Below are positions 32,600 to 43,780 of a DNA stretch of 64,000 bases, in pieces. This stretch comes from Ligula intestinalis (Eukaryota; Platyhelminthes; Cestoda; Diphyllobothriidea; Diphyllobothriidae). Every line of letters starts with the position of its first letter. Position 1 is the stretch's first letter. Where the stretch lies: contig JAYGXS010000008.1 in assembly GCA_036362985.1 (NCBI GenBank), forward strand, positions 10,055,797 through 10,119,796, written 5' to 3'. The notes beneath the pieces were generated by a model. That model searched no databases. It saw only the letters and a list, made by a program, of their open reading frames with translations, and was not told the origin of the DNA. A program made the position numbers and the translations under genes.

Positions 32600-35535
32600 A
32601 CTCATTATGCGTTCCTGACCATTAGTTTTGACTTTACACGCAAGTGAACGACGAGAACAACGTCCTGGCATGCATCGGGAACAAATTGACCGCCGGTCTT
32701 TTGGTGCCTAGTTCCAAGCTAGACCAAATGTACATTTCTGCGAGTGCTGCAAGCAAATTTCCTAAATTTTTAAATGTTTGATTATTTCCTCCATACCAGC
32801 GGGAAAGCATTAACGAAAACTTATAAATAATAATAAGCAACATTAGGCATATTAAGTACTTAAAAGAACTATAAGAAGTACTTAGTGTTTGTACAGAAAA
32901 ATAAAATTTTCTCGATAATTCCCAGCTTGTGGAGAGGACAAAAATAGCTATACCTTAGACCAATTTATTCAAATCTTTTGTTGAGTATAAAACTTAAAGC
33001 AACTACTTTCTTTATACAAAGTGAACTTGCTTTTAGTCAAAATATTTTGCATCTTTGATAAAGATTACTTTCGTAGTTATTAAATATCGTTGAATAACTT
33101 CTTCCTTACTGTATTTATTCATATGTTTACTTATTGTCCATTTGTTCGACGTTTACATGAAACCCTTTAAAATAAGATAAAACTTAACAGCATTTACCGA
33201 AAAAACGAGCTTTTGGATATTATATCCTATGCAAATGGCCATGCAGGTCAAATTTGGAAATGCTCCAAACCAGCAAACCACATTTTTGAGCATAAAACAT
33301 GTCTGCTAGATACCACGCATATTGTTATTCCTAAGATTGATAAAAAAAATCCATAATAGGTTACCTCTTTAAAAAGTACTTTGCTTGGATATTTAGCTGA
33401 CAAACTTTTGCGTATAATAACTTTTTCCAACGTAATCTTACACGGATATTGGGGAATTTTGACAATTTCTTTAATTCATTGGAAGAAAAACAATTAAGTT
33501 TGACTGGAGCTGAAAGAACATACCTTTCTACTCATAAAGGATTATTTTTAACTAAATACAACGATGTTTATTAGAAGAAAGTTTCGTCCTATCCTTCCTT
33601 ATAGCAAATAGAATTCCTTTTATGTAAACATACTCATGATTTAGCCAAAATAAGAGCCTATTTCCCCCAATAACTTTAAGTAAGAAGGCAGTTTTCCAAA
33701 CCAAAGCCCTTATTTTTATTAAACCCACTCAGTTGATCAAAACAACCTGTCCAGATAAACGTTTAAATACCAAGTTTAATTTCTTCCTGAAATTTGTTTG
33801 CAGGATTCGCAGAACTGCATAAACACAAGGAGCTCCGATCAGCCAAAAAGAAGAAAAAATTAACCAGAACAACTTCTTACCCTGCACGCAAAAGTAAACC
33901 ATACGTTTTATGAACGAGACTACGGGCTAGTATCAACCTTTGACGACATTTGCATACACTGGTCGCTCGTGTGGAATGAAAGTGGCAAACGAAGTACCTA
34001 AAATGCATTCTTTTAGCTAAAGAAAGGTAAACTAATATAAGCTAAACTATCTAAACTTAAAAGCTAATTTAAAACCAAAATGCTTATAAAACATAATAAT
34101 GATCTAAATTTATAACTAAAATCCAAACTAGAATATATGTTGGAAAAAAATTTAATAGCAACTAAACTAAGGTAACGTAAACTTTAAGACGTGTTAGCTA
34201 GAAAAGCAACCAAATGCGGTTAATAAACTTAAAAAATAATCTTAATTAAACTAAAACCTTACTTTACACAAACCAAAAATGTAATCTTAAACTGAAATAA
34301 CAACTAATACAACTTAATGATAAGCGTAGAACAAAACTTAAGTTAAACAGAGAAATCATATCAGCTAAAGGTAGATTGATTTTTTTTCTCTTTTTATTTA
34401 TGGTGCACATTTTTGTCGGTAAACATAAGGCCAAACATAAGATTATGGAAACACTATCTCGCGAGGTAAACTTAAAATCCACCGAATTTACTATTGCTTT
34501 TCTTCGCTCTATGCAACCATTTTGCCCCTGACCTTCCATCGGCCTGATGATAAAAGTTCGACTCAGACTCATGGCTCCCAAAATTTTCTTCTCCTTCTCG
34601 GCGTTTCATACCTGAGCGCAAACCTGATTCCTCTCTGCACAAAAAATATATTTCTGATGTGTGAGTACGTTCTTTTCTGCGCACTTTGACCTTTGTACGT
34701 AACACCGCTTGAACCCAGAGTCAATTGTATATCCGATGAAGTGTGAAGATCAACGCTTGAGTGGGTCATTTAATACACATTTGAGATTATTTATTTTGTT
34801 CGTAGAGTTGCTTGAGGTGAAAAGTGCTGTTTATTAGAAAAGAGTTCACTTCCAACCAGTATACTGGTTGCAAAATGAGGCCAAATTCAACGTTTGTTTT
34901 GATGAAAGGAATATCCTACGCTATTAAACGCTGCAAACCAAAACTTCTGGTTTGTGCACGTTGTACAATAAAGGAACATTAATAAAAAGCACAAATTCAG
35001 TACTTATATATGCGCAGACAACAGACAATTTTCTTTTCAATAAATTGAGGCAAATTCAATTATAAGGTAGCGCTTTATTGTTGAAAAAAGGAGAACAAAG
35101 TTAGTTTAAAAAATATATTTTGCAAATCTGCTAATTTTTGTGCAATCAAATGACAGGGTAGATTGATAGGGCTGCAATTTATGTTAACCTACCGAAAATA
35201 TTGACCATACTCAAAGATATATACAAAAACTCGAGACATGCTGTCAATCTGTACAAAAGATGTTCTAATATTTTCTATCTATAAAGCAATACCAATGAAC
35301 AGGGAAACTTGAAACGGGACGGACAGAAGATTGTTAGTTTTCCTAAAATTTTCGATGATATTCTGCCACTCTCCTGAATGCTGAAAGCTGCTCCGGTTCA
35401 TATAAAAAATGCGAGCTTTCATTTTCAGCAAATGTATCCCTAATTTTTAAAAAAGTCAAAAATCTCGGTAAAATTCCCCACTCTTATCTTAATTTAAACT
35501 TCAAGCAATAAAATACGCAGACATTTGATGCCGAA
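32600..35535. other. AT-rich intergenic region
   Basis: No gene or element was recognised. About 34015-34340 is a strand-asymmetric, A-rich and G-poor tract built from variants of CTAAACTTAA. Confidence 0.5.
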
Positions 35536-35625
35536 ATAGCTAAGTTGAACGCTTTTTTGAGAGGACACAAATTACAAAATATTCCGAAGAAGAAGATGCG
35601 ATCACTGGAACAAGGACTTTATTTT

Positions 35626-35665
35626 CCTGACGTTTCGGATTCCGTCGGCAATCCTTAGTCATAGG
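35626..35665 (-). ncRNA. Candidate minimal hammerhead ribozyme of the PLE
   Basis: The minus strand reads CCT-A-TGACTA, then a stem GGATT…AATCC closed by a loop, then GAAACGTC-AGG. This gives stem I (CCT/AGG), a 5-bp stem II and the GAAAC-GTC core in hammerhead order. The first core element is CTGANGA in active ribozymes; here it is ATGACTA, so this copy is probably inactive. Confidence 0.45.
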
Positions 35666-35729
35666 TAATCGTAAACAGGTCTGAGACATGCGCAGATAGG
35701 GGGTGATACATGCACAGATTGCACGGTAT

Positions 35730-36638
35730 TTATAGTTCACAGCGGTTACCCACATGTGTAGTATAATTGTTCGTTCCTGTAGCCACCACTGGAGGTCTTA
35801 ATTGGTCCGGTGATTGCTCATTAATTGCAACAGCGTTCTTGTCCGCGTCGGATGTAGGTTGGATAATTGCTCGACAATTAGGCCCGCTGTCGTCAGAGTT
35901 ACGCCCAGTCCTTCCCACGTGACTGATTTTCTTGTTTAGTAAATTTCTCAGTACACCACATGGGAACGCCAAATCGTTGCGCTTGTTGGTGGACTGGGGG
36001 CCTGAGAACCATGACTCGAGCAGCTCGCGGCTCACGCGGTTGTCCCCTCTTGCGAGGATTTCGGCCTCGTCAAACTTGAAAATATGGCCGGGTCCCGTTG
36101 AGTGAGCTGCAACCTGGGAGCTGACGTCTTTCTTCCTCACCGCCGCTGCATGCTCGGCCATTCGCGTCTGGAGTAATCTCCCGGTTTCTCCGACGTAGTT
36201 GCTTTGTCCACAACTACACCAGATCCGGTAAACGACTCCAGCCGTTTCCTGCCGTGGCAGTGGGTCTTTCGGCCTCATGACCCGGCGTCTGATGGTTGCT
36301 TCCGGCCTGTGTGCAACTCCAACTCCAAGTGGGGTGAGTAGACGGCTGACCGCTTCCGATACATTTTTAACGTACGGAAGAGCTCGCCAAACGTTTGGAA
36401 CAGCTGGACGTGGCTTCGTCTCTCGTTTGCGAATGCACTGGTTGACAAAATTGTGCGGGTATCCATTCGCTCTCAGTACCCGTCGAACATATTGTAATTC
36501 AGCAATTTTGTCTTCCACTTCGCTGCAATGCGTCTCGACGCGCCGGAATAGCGCTCTTACGCAGCTGCGTTTGTGACCGATTGGATGGTTGCTGTTGTAG
36601 TTCAGAACTTGCATAGTGTTAGTTGCTTTCCTGAACAC
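35730..36638 (-). CDS. PLE RT C-terminus and GIY-YIG endonuclease, open fragment
   Basis: Penelope-like elements fuse an RT to a C-terminal GIY-YIG nuclease that nicks the target. This 302-codon frame starts in the RT tail (FRKATNTMQVLNYNSNHPIG), then the connector (YPHNFVNQCIRKRE; YVKNVSEAVSRLLTP; RRRVMRPKDPLP). The nuclease follows with VVYRIWCSCGQSNYVGETGR at about 137-156, then LQTRMAEHAAAV; these provide the expected Tyr, Gly-Glu-Thr-Gly and Arg residues and the cysteine pair. The ATG is internal to the ancestral protein, since a frameshift upstream separates it from more RT sequence. Although open, it cannot make a complete RT. Confidence 0.8.
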   Translation of the reverse strand: MFRKATNTMQVLNYNSNHPIGHKRSCVRALFRRVETHCSEVEDKIAELQYVRRVLRANGYPHNFVNQCIRKRETKPRPAVPNVWRALPYVKNVSEAVSRLLTPLGVGVAHRPEATIRRRVMRPKDPLPRQETAGVVYRIWCSCGQSNYVGETGRLLQTRMAEHAAAVRKKDVSSQVAAHSTGPGHIFKFDEAEILARGDNRVSRELLESWFSGPQSTNKRNDLAFPCGVLRNLLNKKISHVGRTGRNSDDSGPNCRAIIQPTSDADKNAVAINEQSPDQLRPPVVATGTNNYTTHVGNRCEL

Positions 36639-36799
36639 TTAATTTTAAGGCCATGATCGTCTTTGCGGCAAACGAGGACATCCAGGAAGGCCAGCTGGTT
36701 GTTTTCTTCTTCCTCCATCGTAAATTGAATGTCCGGGAAGACGGCGTTTAGACGTTTTTTGAATGTCAGCACCTTATCCCGCTCAATATTTTTCAATTA

Positions 36800-39700
36800 A
36801 TCTAAGGCATATTTATGCCTTGTCTTTATCCAACGTAACTCAATATGAATATTGATAAAATTTAGCATTTAAAAGAAGAATCCATAATTCTTTTAAAGTT
36901 GCCCCGATACGGAGAGCAGATCGTAAATTATGGGCATAAAAATCAGCAGCTTTCCAGTGAAAATTGAAATGGTGGTGCAATCGACAGCCGTCACGAAAAG
37001 CTAGCACTGTGGCACCACAACTTTTAATTTCTTTAGTTCAAATTAACACAAAAATGAACATTCAAAGATGTTTCGGCCTTTATGATTATCACCAATAATT
37101 TCCGCAAAAAGGTTTCTTAATTAATATATTGTCAAATAGTTCGGAATCCTCTTGTTTGGACCACAGTTGTCAATTCGTGTAAGGCGCCGACTAACGGAGT
37201 TAGATTATATGTACATCAAGGAAGTCAGAAAAATGCTCGAACTGCCTAATGTTTTCCTAAACATAACCCTCAAAAAGGTAAAGTACTTAGACATCTAATG
37301 CAGACGCCTTTTCAGTAGATAATCCATTAAAGAAATTTACATAAGACTCTTAATTGCTGACATTTTTAAGGGCATTCATTTCTTCCGTCAAAGGTTTTAA
37401 TCTTTGAGTGAGACTAAAAATCTTACCGAAGCAATTACCTTCATTAGAAATACTAGTAAGGTAGTTTAAGTAGTGCACCTCATACACCCCTAGTCTCATA
37501 ATGTTTACCTTGCAGAACCGGGGGTTATATTGGGTTTGGGGGTGGGGAAATAGGATAGGCAGTGAAGAAATCTTGTAGAACTAAATGGAAAGTGGAAAAA
37601 CGTAGTTGATTTCGTTTCTCATGGCCACCGGGAGCTATTTTTTCAACGCATAAATTAAAAGTGGGTGCGGCGCTTCGCGCTGCGGAGTATACTAAGCTAA
37701 GTCCTGAACGGCTAGTTGATCTTCCTGTAAGTTCAACTAGACGACCTCCTAGTCACCATTTCTATTCTGTGGTAATCGGGTTTTTCCGAAGCACGTTTAA
37801 GGATAATGCAGATTAGAAAAATCCATGGATTTAAAGCAGCGACATTTCTAAATACAATAAAATGAAAAAACACACGAACAACTCGTACATTGCGCTACCT
37901 GGAGGCAGCCTGTATACAATGGTCAAAACCCAACCTATGTAAACAGCTGGAGCATTTTATGAACTTTGCTGTGCCCTGGTAACATCCGGCTCCCTCATTC
38001 AGACCTCCCCCTGCCCGCATTTTTGCTTTAACGTTTCTTCCCCTATCTCCCTGTCAACAGTTTTTCACTTACTTACGTTACTAATTAGATTAATTAGCCA
38101 AATTTACTAATTGATCTTCCTGACCTGTTTCTATGACCTCTTTTGTAGGAATTCAATTGTTGTATTCTGTCATTCGTTACTCAGCGAGATGACGCAGCTG
38201 ATGAGCACTCACGAACATTATGATTCTATTAAATTCTGCTGTGTGCGCAATTTTTAAATACACATAGCATTTATTAAAGTATATTCCACTGCCTATCCTA
38301 ATTTTCCACATTTAAATCTCCTATAACCAGCGTTTCCGTAGGTCACAATTATGGAACTAGGCGTGTATGAAGAGTACTACTTAAACTACTGTTTCTGAAA
38401 CAATTTTCACGGACTCACTGATTAAGTGGAAACCTTTGAAAAGTTTAAAAAAAACAAAAGAAATATATCTACATTTATCGGCAGTCGATTTAGGGCACTG
38501 AAAATCGTAGTTCAATGCCGGAGATATCTATAAGGAAATTTAACGGAAACAACGCTTGCTTTTTACGAAAAAATGGTATGTTTAGGAGTGCATCTGGTAA
38601 CTCTATTTAAATATATTTTTGACGAACCGGAAAAGTGTATTTTTGTGACGTCCCTATCGACGAAGTCAGTCAAAACACCATTTTCTCTAGTCAACTGCAA
38701 ATCCAACAATGAAAAGAATATAAAAATACAGCCAATTAGCATGAAACTCTTTTGGAAGCCATATGCTTTGTCAAGGCTACGCTTATCCTTGCAGTACATT
38801 CAAGCGTAAACTCCACTAAAGAACTATTGCCCATCGCTATTCTACTTGTACTGACTTATCAACTCGGATTTTTGCGTGGACAATATTTTTGCCCATCCAA
38901 AATTTACTAATTTAACTTAATTCCATTGATTTTTGACATTTCCGGAGTCTTACGCTCTTTATACACAGGCTGGTATTTCTAAGCAACGTCATGCTACTTT
39001 TATTATTTCTGGTCGCTTGTTATATCCGGTTGGCTGGTTGGTGAATGATTACCAGTCCGTTCTTAATTTCGATGCATTATATTTAATATGTCAGATACTG
39101 TATTTGCGCATTTACTTCTCTTACGAGGGCCCCATTTCATGTGAGGCAGCCAACCTTAGTGAGTGGCTTGCATTTTGTAGAAAGTGGGGGTATTTTCTTT
39201 TAAAATTTTCAGTTAGGCAGTCCATCAAGGCAATGCGCTTTTCCACGCAAGAAACAATGGCGTCACTGGGAGAGCACACACGCGTAGGTGACGCCGTGTG
39301 CTGGGGTTGATTCCATTGCAGCAAGTGTTGGAAGAGGAAGGTGAGAGTGGAAACGTTTTATCGATCAATAATATACCCAGCGTTGATTGGCTGGCGTATG
39401 CATAACCGCTGTGGTTGCAGTCATATGATTTTCGCGTGCGCAAAAGACCTGCTAGAGGCACTACTTAGGTCACATACTCTATGGAATAACAAAAGCGATC
39501 TAAATAGCGCAACACCCGTCATCAGTCATTGCGCAATGCCTCACTTGCATATGACACCGTATGAAGACAAATTGTGAGGAGAATGAACACAGTTCAATGA
39601 TGAATGGGCTTTGTTCAGGTAAAACGATTTTGAGAAGAGAAGGAAAAGTAATCAAGACGGCCATTCGTTAGTGATTAGATACTTTAACCGTAGGGTTTCT

Positions 39701-40637
39701 ATGTTTTAGTTAATCAACACCTTAATCAAGTCATGAAAGTTAGCAAAATGTAAAGCAGGCTTATTGTTACTCAAGAAGTCACTTTCTGCGTTTTCTGATG
39801 TTAATAATGTACTACCTATGGCGGAAGTAAGTTCGCTGGTCAGATTTAAGTAGGTGCTAGTTTCGTTTTGACTCGTTATTCGGGTAAATGGCATCGCAAG
39901 TAGGTGCACAGTGACAGTAACAGTAGCAGAAGTAATACCCACCAAGACAAGGGACAAACCTTAGGGTTTTAATGCTGGAGAACCAAACTAGGATTCCTTG
40001 TTTTATAATTTTGACTTGCTATCTTTTCTTTCTTCGGTTGTGGGTGGCTTTCTAAGAGGTAGTTTTGCTGAAGTACTACAGGCTGATGTGTGCTTATTTA
40101 TCGTTTTTAAAATAACAGCATTTTGTTAGCCACTGGTATTTCTTACGCATTTGACTAGAGCCAGCAGGCTTATGCCATGAAAATAGTCTCCGTTGTTCCA
40201 TTTTTTGTCACATGAGAGATAAACGACTCTCGGGCTTTACATTTTAATTAAGTCTAGACATATGTGTCAGCAAGTAGTTTGAGAACTGGTTAACTGCTCG
40301 AAAGCCGTTTTATATTACGACGTTGATCGGAAATTTTTCTATAAAATGTGTTCATTTTCTTTTGAGGAAACTCAAAACTATCGTGAATTAAATTCCCAAA
40401 TATTTAATTTATCTCCCGATGGATTTAACCGGCTAGCATATCTTTTAACAAAAATCATTATTCCTGCTACAATTTACTTTTATAAGGCCTTCTGCCAAAA
40501 ATTCTGCCTATGGCTTCGTAGTACTCATTTTTTTATTTCAGCCGGTTTACGTACTATTTTCGCTTCTGTCGTTTGAAGAGCCGGTGATGTATTTCATTTA
40601 CTTCTTGATAAATTCTCATCTGTTTAAACTCCAACTT
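36800..40637. other. No gene recognised
   Basis: The longest frame (125 codons, 38933-39310 +) has no recognisable motif. A G-rich segment near 37520-37550 might form a quadruplex. Otherwise AT-rich and featureless. Confidence 0.4.
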
Positions 40638-40652
40638 TTAAAATTGTATCAT
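40638..40652. repeat. Left target-site duplication of the PLE
   Basis: TTAAAATTGTATCAT, identical to 43781-43795. The two copies bracket the whole inverted PLE, which supports one insertion event at 40653-43780. Confidence 0.8.
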
Positions 40653-40662
40653 ATAGTGCTCA

Positions 40663-41529
40663 TCATCCCCGGAAGAGGAAGAAGAAGAGGGGGCAAATGC
40701 TGGGACCAAGTTTTATTCTTGCTGACGTTTCATAAACATGCTCGTTTTCATCATCACAGCGTGCTGCTTTCTCTTCCGCCGGCCTTGAATTAATGCGTCT
40801 TGCCGCGAGCCGGGTGTTGTGCCCATGTATGATGCCCGTGCGCTCGTACGTCCGTTGATTATTGATTGGCGTCATCCTCTCCACTGTTATCGGCGCCGCG
40901 TCGGCCTGTCCCTCCGAGTCGGACTCCCCCGCGTTCACGTCCTCATGTGCGCCTACGTCCGTCTGCCCCTCGTTCGCGGTCTCATAGTTGCTCTCGTGGG
41001 AACCCATCCCACGCCGGTCATGTGACCCGCGCCGGATGCCAATTCCACTCATTGTGTCGCCACTCTCCCGCGTTAGTGTCCCGTTTTGTTCGGGCGTGAG
41101 CCTTGCGCTGATGGCTTGGTAGGCAGGATTCAACTCAATGGCTCTGTTGAGTGTGCCAGTCAACGACTAGCTTTCGAGCACTAGTCTAGCCATTTTGTCA
41201 CTAGCCCTGCCGATCACCCTTGCCTTTCCAAAGGCGAAAACGTGTTTGCACTGCTTCACGTGGCCGTAAACCATAGAATGCTCGTTTTCGCTGTTGATTG
41301 CGAGCTGGTGTTCATGCAACCTCGTGCCAAGACGTTTGCCAGTTTCACCGACATACCTCGCATCACAATCTTGGCAAGGGATGCTGTAGACCACCGCTGA
41401 TTGTTCGGTCACTGGTAGCGGATCTTTAGGCCTCATAACCCATTGTCTGATAGTCAGTGCCGGTTTGTGAGCCACGCAAATCCAGAACGGTTTCAGCAGT
41501 CTTGCAGTCGCCTCTGAGACATTCTTCAC
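40663..41529 (-). pseudogene. PLE GIY-YIG endonuclease, left arm, with a stop
   Basis: The minus-strand frame shows KNVSEATARLLKPFW, VMRPKDPLPVTEQSAVVYS, IPCQDCDARYVGETGKRLGT and RLHEHQ, the GIY-YIG nuclease with its cysteine pair. It stops at a TAG near 41167, where the right-arm copy has a Trp codon (TGG). The same frame goes on as TGTLNRAIELNPAYQ and a long Glu/Ser/Gly-rich, probably disordered tail. Upstream of 41529 a stop and then YPKSFVHRYLRKGR link it to the connector. Confidence 0.78.
40721..40760 (-). ncRNA. Candidate hammerhead-like motif, left arm
   Basis: Mirror copy of the motif at 43642-43682: GCT-G-TGATGA, a weak AAAC/GTTT stem, then GAAACGTC-AGC on the minus strand. The first core base is G, not C, which should reduce activity. 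Confidence 0.35.
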
Positions 41530-41639
41530 ATCGGGAATTGACAGTCAGAACTTTGGTTTCTCTTCGGTCGACATCTCAGAGCGGCCCTTCCTGAGATACC
41601 TGTGTACGAATGACTTCGGGTAAGTTGTCTCTTGCTCTC

Positions 41640-42550
41640 CTTTCAGCCTCGCCCAAGGACGCCGACCGGCAACGGAGCATGGGTAGTGCCTTTGAGTCGT
41701 TGACTGACTGGTTACCCCTCTCTGGAGGGTGTTGGCCCAGGCTTCATGCAGGGCTGCTCTCACCCTTCTGAAATTCAATGGTCTGTATGCACATGCAATG
41801 CCAGTCTTCAGCCAACCACGGTCCCTGCGGCCTGGAAGGTGCTGGCACTTTCTCTCTCTTCTGATTCCCTGTTGGTGACTGCGCTTGCGCTTCCACTGGG
41901 TTTCAGGCCCCACTGCGGGTGCCCGAAAAGCTAGGCGTTCACTATGCGGTGGGGGAGAGAGTGAGGTCGACCTCGGCGCGTTTCTACCCTCACTATAATA
42001 AATCTGGATGCGTCTGAATCTATCACTGTGCGCTAAAAGCCGTGGCTTGGAGGGTCTGCCAACTGACGGGAAAACTCGGGCTCCCTACGTAGCTGCTCCT
42101 CCTGTACGCGTGTGTCTGTGTGTGCGTACGGGAGGAGCGGGAGGACTGAGAGTCAGGCTGCGATGGCTTCCTCTTAATGTGGCCTTTATGGCGCTCCCGC
42201 GCAGTCGTGAGCATACCTAGCGAGATGGCTGTGTCAAGTGCGCGCGTGCTGAGTGTTTATCGCGCCAGCCATCTACACCCTCCCTCATCCCCGGTCTTAT
42301 TGACTTTGTCTTTACACCGGATATGGAGGTGGGAGTGGCAAGCGAGTGGGTAGATTCTGCGCGAGTCTGCCTAAACTCCTGTTTTCCCTCGCGCCAGTTC
42401 TCTGCGTTGCTCCCGCTTGCTGTCGCTTTCGTGTTGCTTGCCCAGCTTGCCTCTGTGTATGTTGTGGTTGGCTTCAGCGTTTGCTGCGGCCTTTTGGAGC
42501 GCGTGGTGCCCATCGTTGAAATCTACGGGGGAACTGTCGGTTACTTCTGA
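41640..42550 (+). repeat. GC-rich dispersed repeat nested in the PLE, copy 2
   Basis: The PLE body lacks the RT thumb and early connector, which run without a break in the copy at 36.6 kb. In their place lie roughly 0.9 kb of GC-rich DNA; part of it (about 41940-42310) matches 22700-23060. The boundaries are estimated from where PLE protein similarity stops. Frames across it are proline-, arginine- or serine-rich and are not PLE protein. Confidence 0.55.
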
Positions 42551-42959
42551 AATGGAGGCGCGTAGTGTTGGTCGCCTTACGGTACACCGTCATCCTTATC
42601 TTCCCATCCATCAGCCTTTTGACTAGAACGTCGAGAAAGGGCAATTTATTATTGACCTCCTCTTCCAGTGTGAACGGTATGTCCGGGAAGATGGAATTTA
42701 GTAGTGTCTTGAAGGTCGGCACGTCGCTCCTTTTGATTATGACAAAAGTGTTGTCAACATATCTGGCCCAGAATTTTGGGGGATGGGAGTTAAAAACAAC
42801 CTGCTCTAGCCGCTGCAAAACGGCTGCGGCATCTAGCTCAGTCAAAGGCGAGCCCATCGCAGTCTTCTTCTTTTTGCTGGTAAACCTGGTCGGTGAATGT
42901 AGAGTAAGTTTGAATACACAGTTCCAGGAGCTGTATGATATGCACCCGCTATCAGACAA
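42550..42959 (-). pseudogene. PLE reverse transcriptase fragment
   Basis: The minus-strand frame shows TAMGSPLTELDAAAVLQRLE, then FWARYVDNTFVIIKRSD and FPDIPFTLEEEVNNKLPFLD, ending in VYRKATNTTRLHFRSN. This is the palm and start of the thumb of a PLE RT. The catalytic motif is YVDN where YVDD is expected, because the second Asp codon is now AAC. The frame then runs into the nested repeat. The N-terminal part of the RT is absent on the right, where the inverted arm starts. Confidence 0.8.
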
Positions 42960-42965
42960 TGGGTT

Positions 42966-43634
42966 ATGAGGCCTAAAGATCCGCTACCAGTGACCGAACA
43001 ATCAGCGGTGGTCTACAGCATCCCTTGCCAAGATTGTGATGCGAGGTATGTCGGTGAAACTGGCAAACGTCTTGGCACGAGGTTGCATGAACACCAGCTC
43101 GCAATCAACAGCGAAAACGAGCATTCTATGGTTTACGGCCACGTGAAGCAGTGCAAACACGTTTTCGCCTTTGGAAAGGCAAGGGTGATTGGCAGGGCTA
43201 GTGACAAAATGACTAGACTAGTGCTCAAAAGCTGGTCGTCGACTGGCACACTCAACAGAGCCATTGAGTTGAATCCTGCCTATCAAGCCATCAGCGCAAG
43301 GCTCACGCCCGAACAAAACGGGACACTAACGCGGGAGAGTGGCGACACAATGAGTGGAATTGGCATCCGGCGCGGGTCACATGACCGGCGTGGGATGGGT
43401 TCCCACGAGAGCAACTATGAGACCGCGAACGGGGGGCAGACGGACGCAGGCGCACACGAGGACGTGAACGCGGGGGAGTCCGAATCGGAGGGACAGGCCG
43501 ACGCGGCGCCGATAACAGTGGAGAGGAGGACGCCAATCAATAATTTACGGACGTACGAGCGCACGGGCATCACACATGGGCACAACACCCGGCTTGCGGC
43601 AAGACGCATTAATTCAAGCTCGGCGGAAGAGTAA
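42966..43634 (+). CDS. PLE GIY-YIG endonuclease, right inverted arm
   Basis: A 222-codon open frame encodes the GIY-YIG nuclease end of the PLE in the orientation opposite to the main body: VVYSIPCQDCDARYVGETGK at about 16-35, RLGTRLHEHQL, then KQCKHVFAFGKARVIGRASD. A Glu/Ser/Gly-rich C-terminal tail follows. It keeps the Trp that is a stop codon in the left arm. The ATG at 42966 is simply the first Met in the arm; the RT that normally precedes the nuclease is missing. No promoter evidence is visible. Confidence 0.75.
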   Translation: MRPKDPLPVTEQSAVVYSIPCQDCDARYVGETGKRLGTRLHEHQLAINSENEHSMVYGHVKQCKHVFAFGKARVIGRASDKMTRLVLKSWSSTGTLNRAIELNPAYQAISARLTPEQNGTLTRESGDTMSGIGIRRGSHDRRGMGSHESNYETANGGQTDAGAHEDVNAGESESEGQADAAPITVERRTPINNLRTYERTGITHGHNTRLAARRINSSSAEE

Positions 43635-43641
43635 GCAGCAC

Positions 43642-43682
43642 GCTGTGATGATGAAAACGAGCATGTTTATGAAACGTCAGCA
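43642..43682 (+). ncRNA. Candidate hammerhead-like motif, right arm
   Basis: GCT-G-TGATGA (43642-43651) and, after about 19 bases with an AAAC/GTTT stem, GAAACGTC-AGC (43671-43682). The flanking GCT/AGC can form stem I. The order of elements fits the minimal hammerheads reported in PLE terminal repeats. The first core position is G instead of C. Confidence 0.4.
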
Positions 43683-43780
43683 AGAATAAAACTTGGTCCC
43701 AGCATTTGCCCCCTCTTCTTCTTCCTCTTCCGGGGATGATGAGCACGATATTATATCTGGACCCTGAATATTCGCGCATA

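Larger units (their letters stand above)
35540..36800 (-). mobile_element. 5'-truncated Penelope-like element (PLE)
   Basis: On the minus strand the copy begins inside the RT palm/thumb (36796-36602; FPDIQFTMEEEENNQLAFLD), shifts frame near 36635, and continues as an open 302-codon frame through connector and GIY-YIG domain to 35730. Its 3' UTR (35730-35540) contains GAAACGTC on the minus strand within a hammerhead-like motif. It is the typical product of truncated retrotransposition. No target-site duplication was found. Confidence 0.8.
40653..43780 (-). mobile_element. Penelope-like element arranged as a large inverted repeat
   Basis: The main body lies on the minus strand: RT (42959 down to about 42550), a nested GC-rich repeat, a connector (about 41640-41530) and GIY-YIG nuclease with 3' UTR (41529-40653). 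To its right (42949-43752) is a plus-strand copy of the last 0.8 kb. The arms 40653-41453 and 42949-43752 are inverted and nearly identical (a handful of differences in the stretches compared). Both ends carry the same pyrimidine-rich tail, the outermost few bases differ, and the unit is flanked by a 15-bp direct repeat. PLEs are known to insert with partial copies of their own end in direct or inverted orientation, which fits. Confidence 0.85.

Noticed and set aside
37520..37555. G-quadruplex near GGGGG…TTTGGGGG
   Set aside because: The runs are uneven and no gene or element gives it context. Left as a remark only.
38933..39310. 125-codon plus-strand frame as a possible exon
   Set aside because: No recognisable domain, and no convincing splice pattern around it.
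42217..42513. Proline/serine/arginine-rich frames in the GC-rich block as genes
   Set aside because: They lie in a nested repeat, and the matching copy at 22.7-23.06 kb does not preserve the frames.
40653..43780. Inverted arms as terminal inverted repeats of a DNA transposon
   Set aside because: The arms encode the GIY-YIG end of a Penelope-like element and no transposase is present between them.
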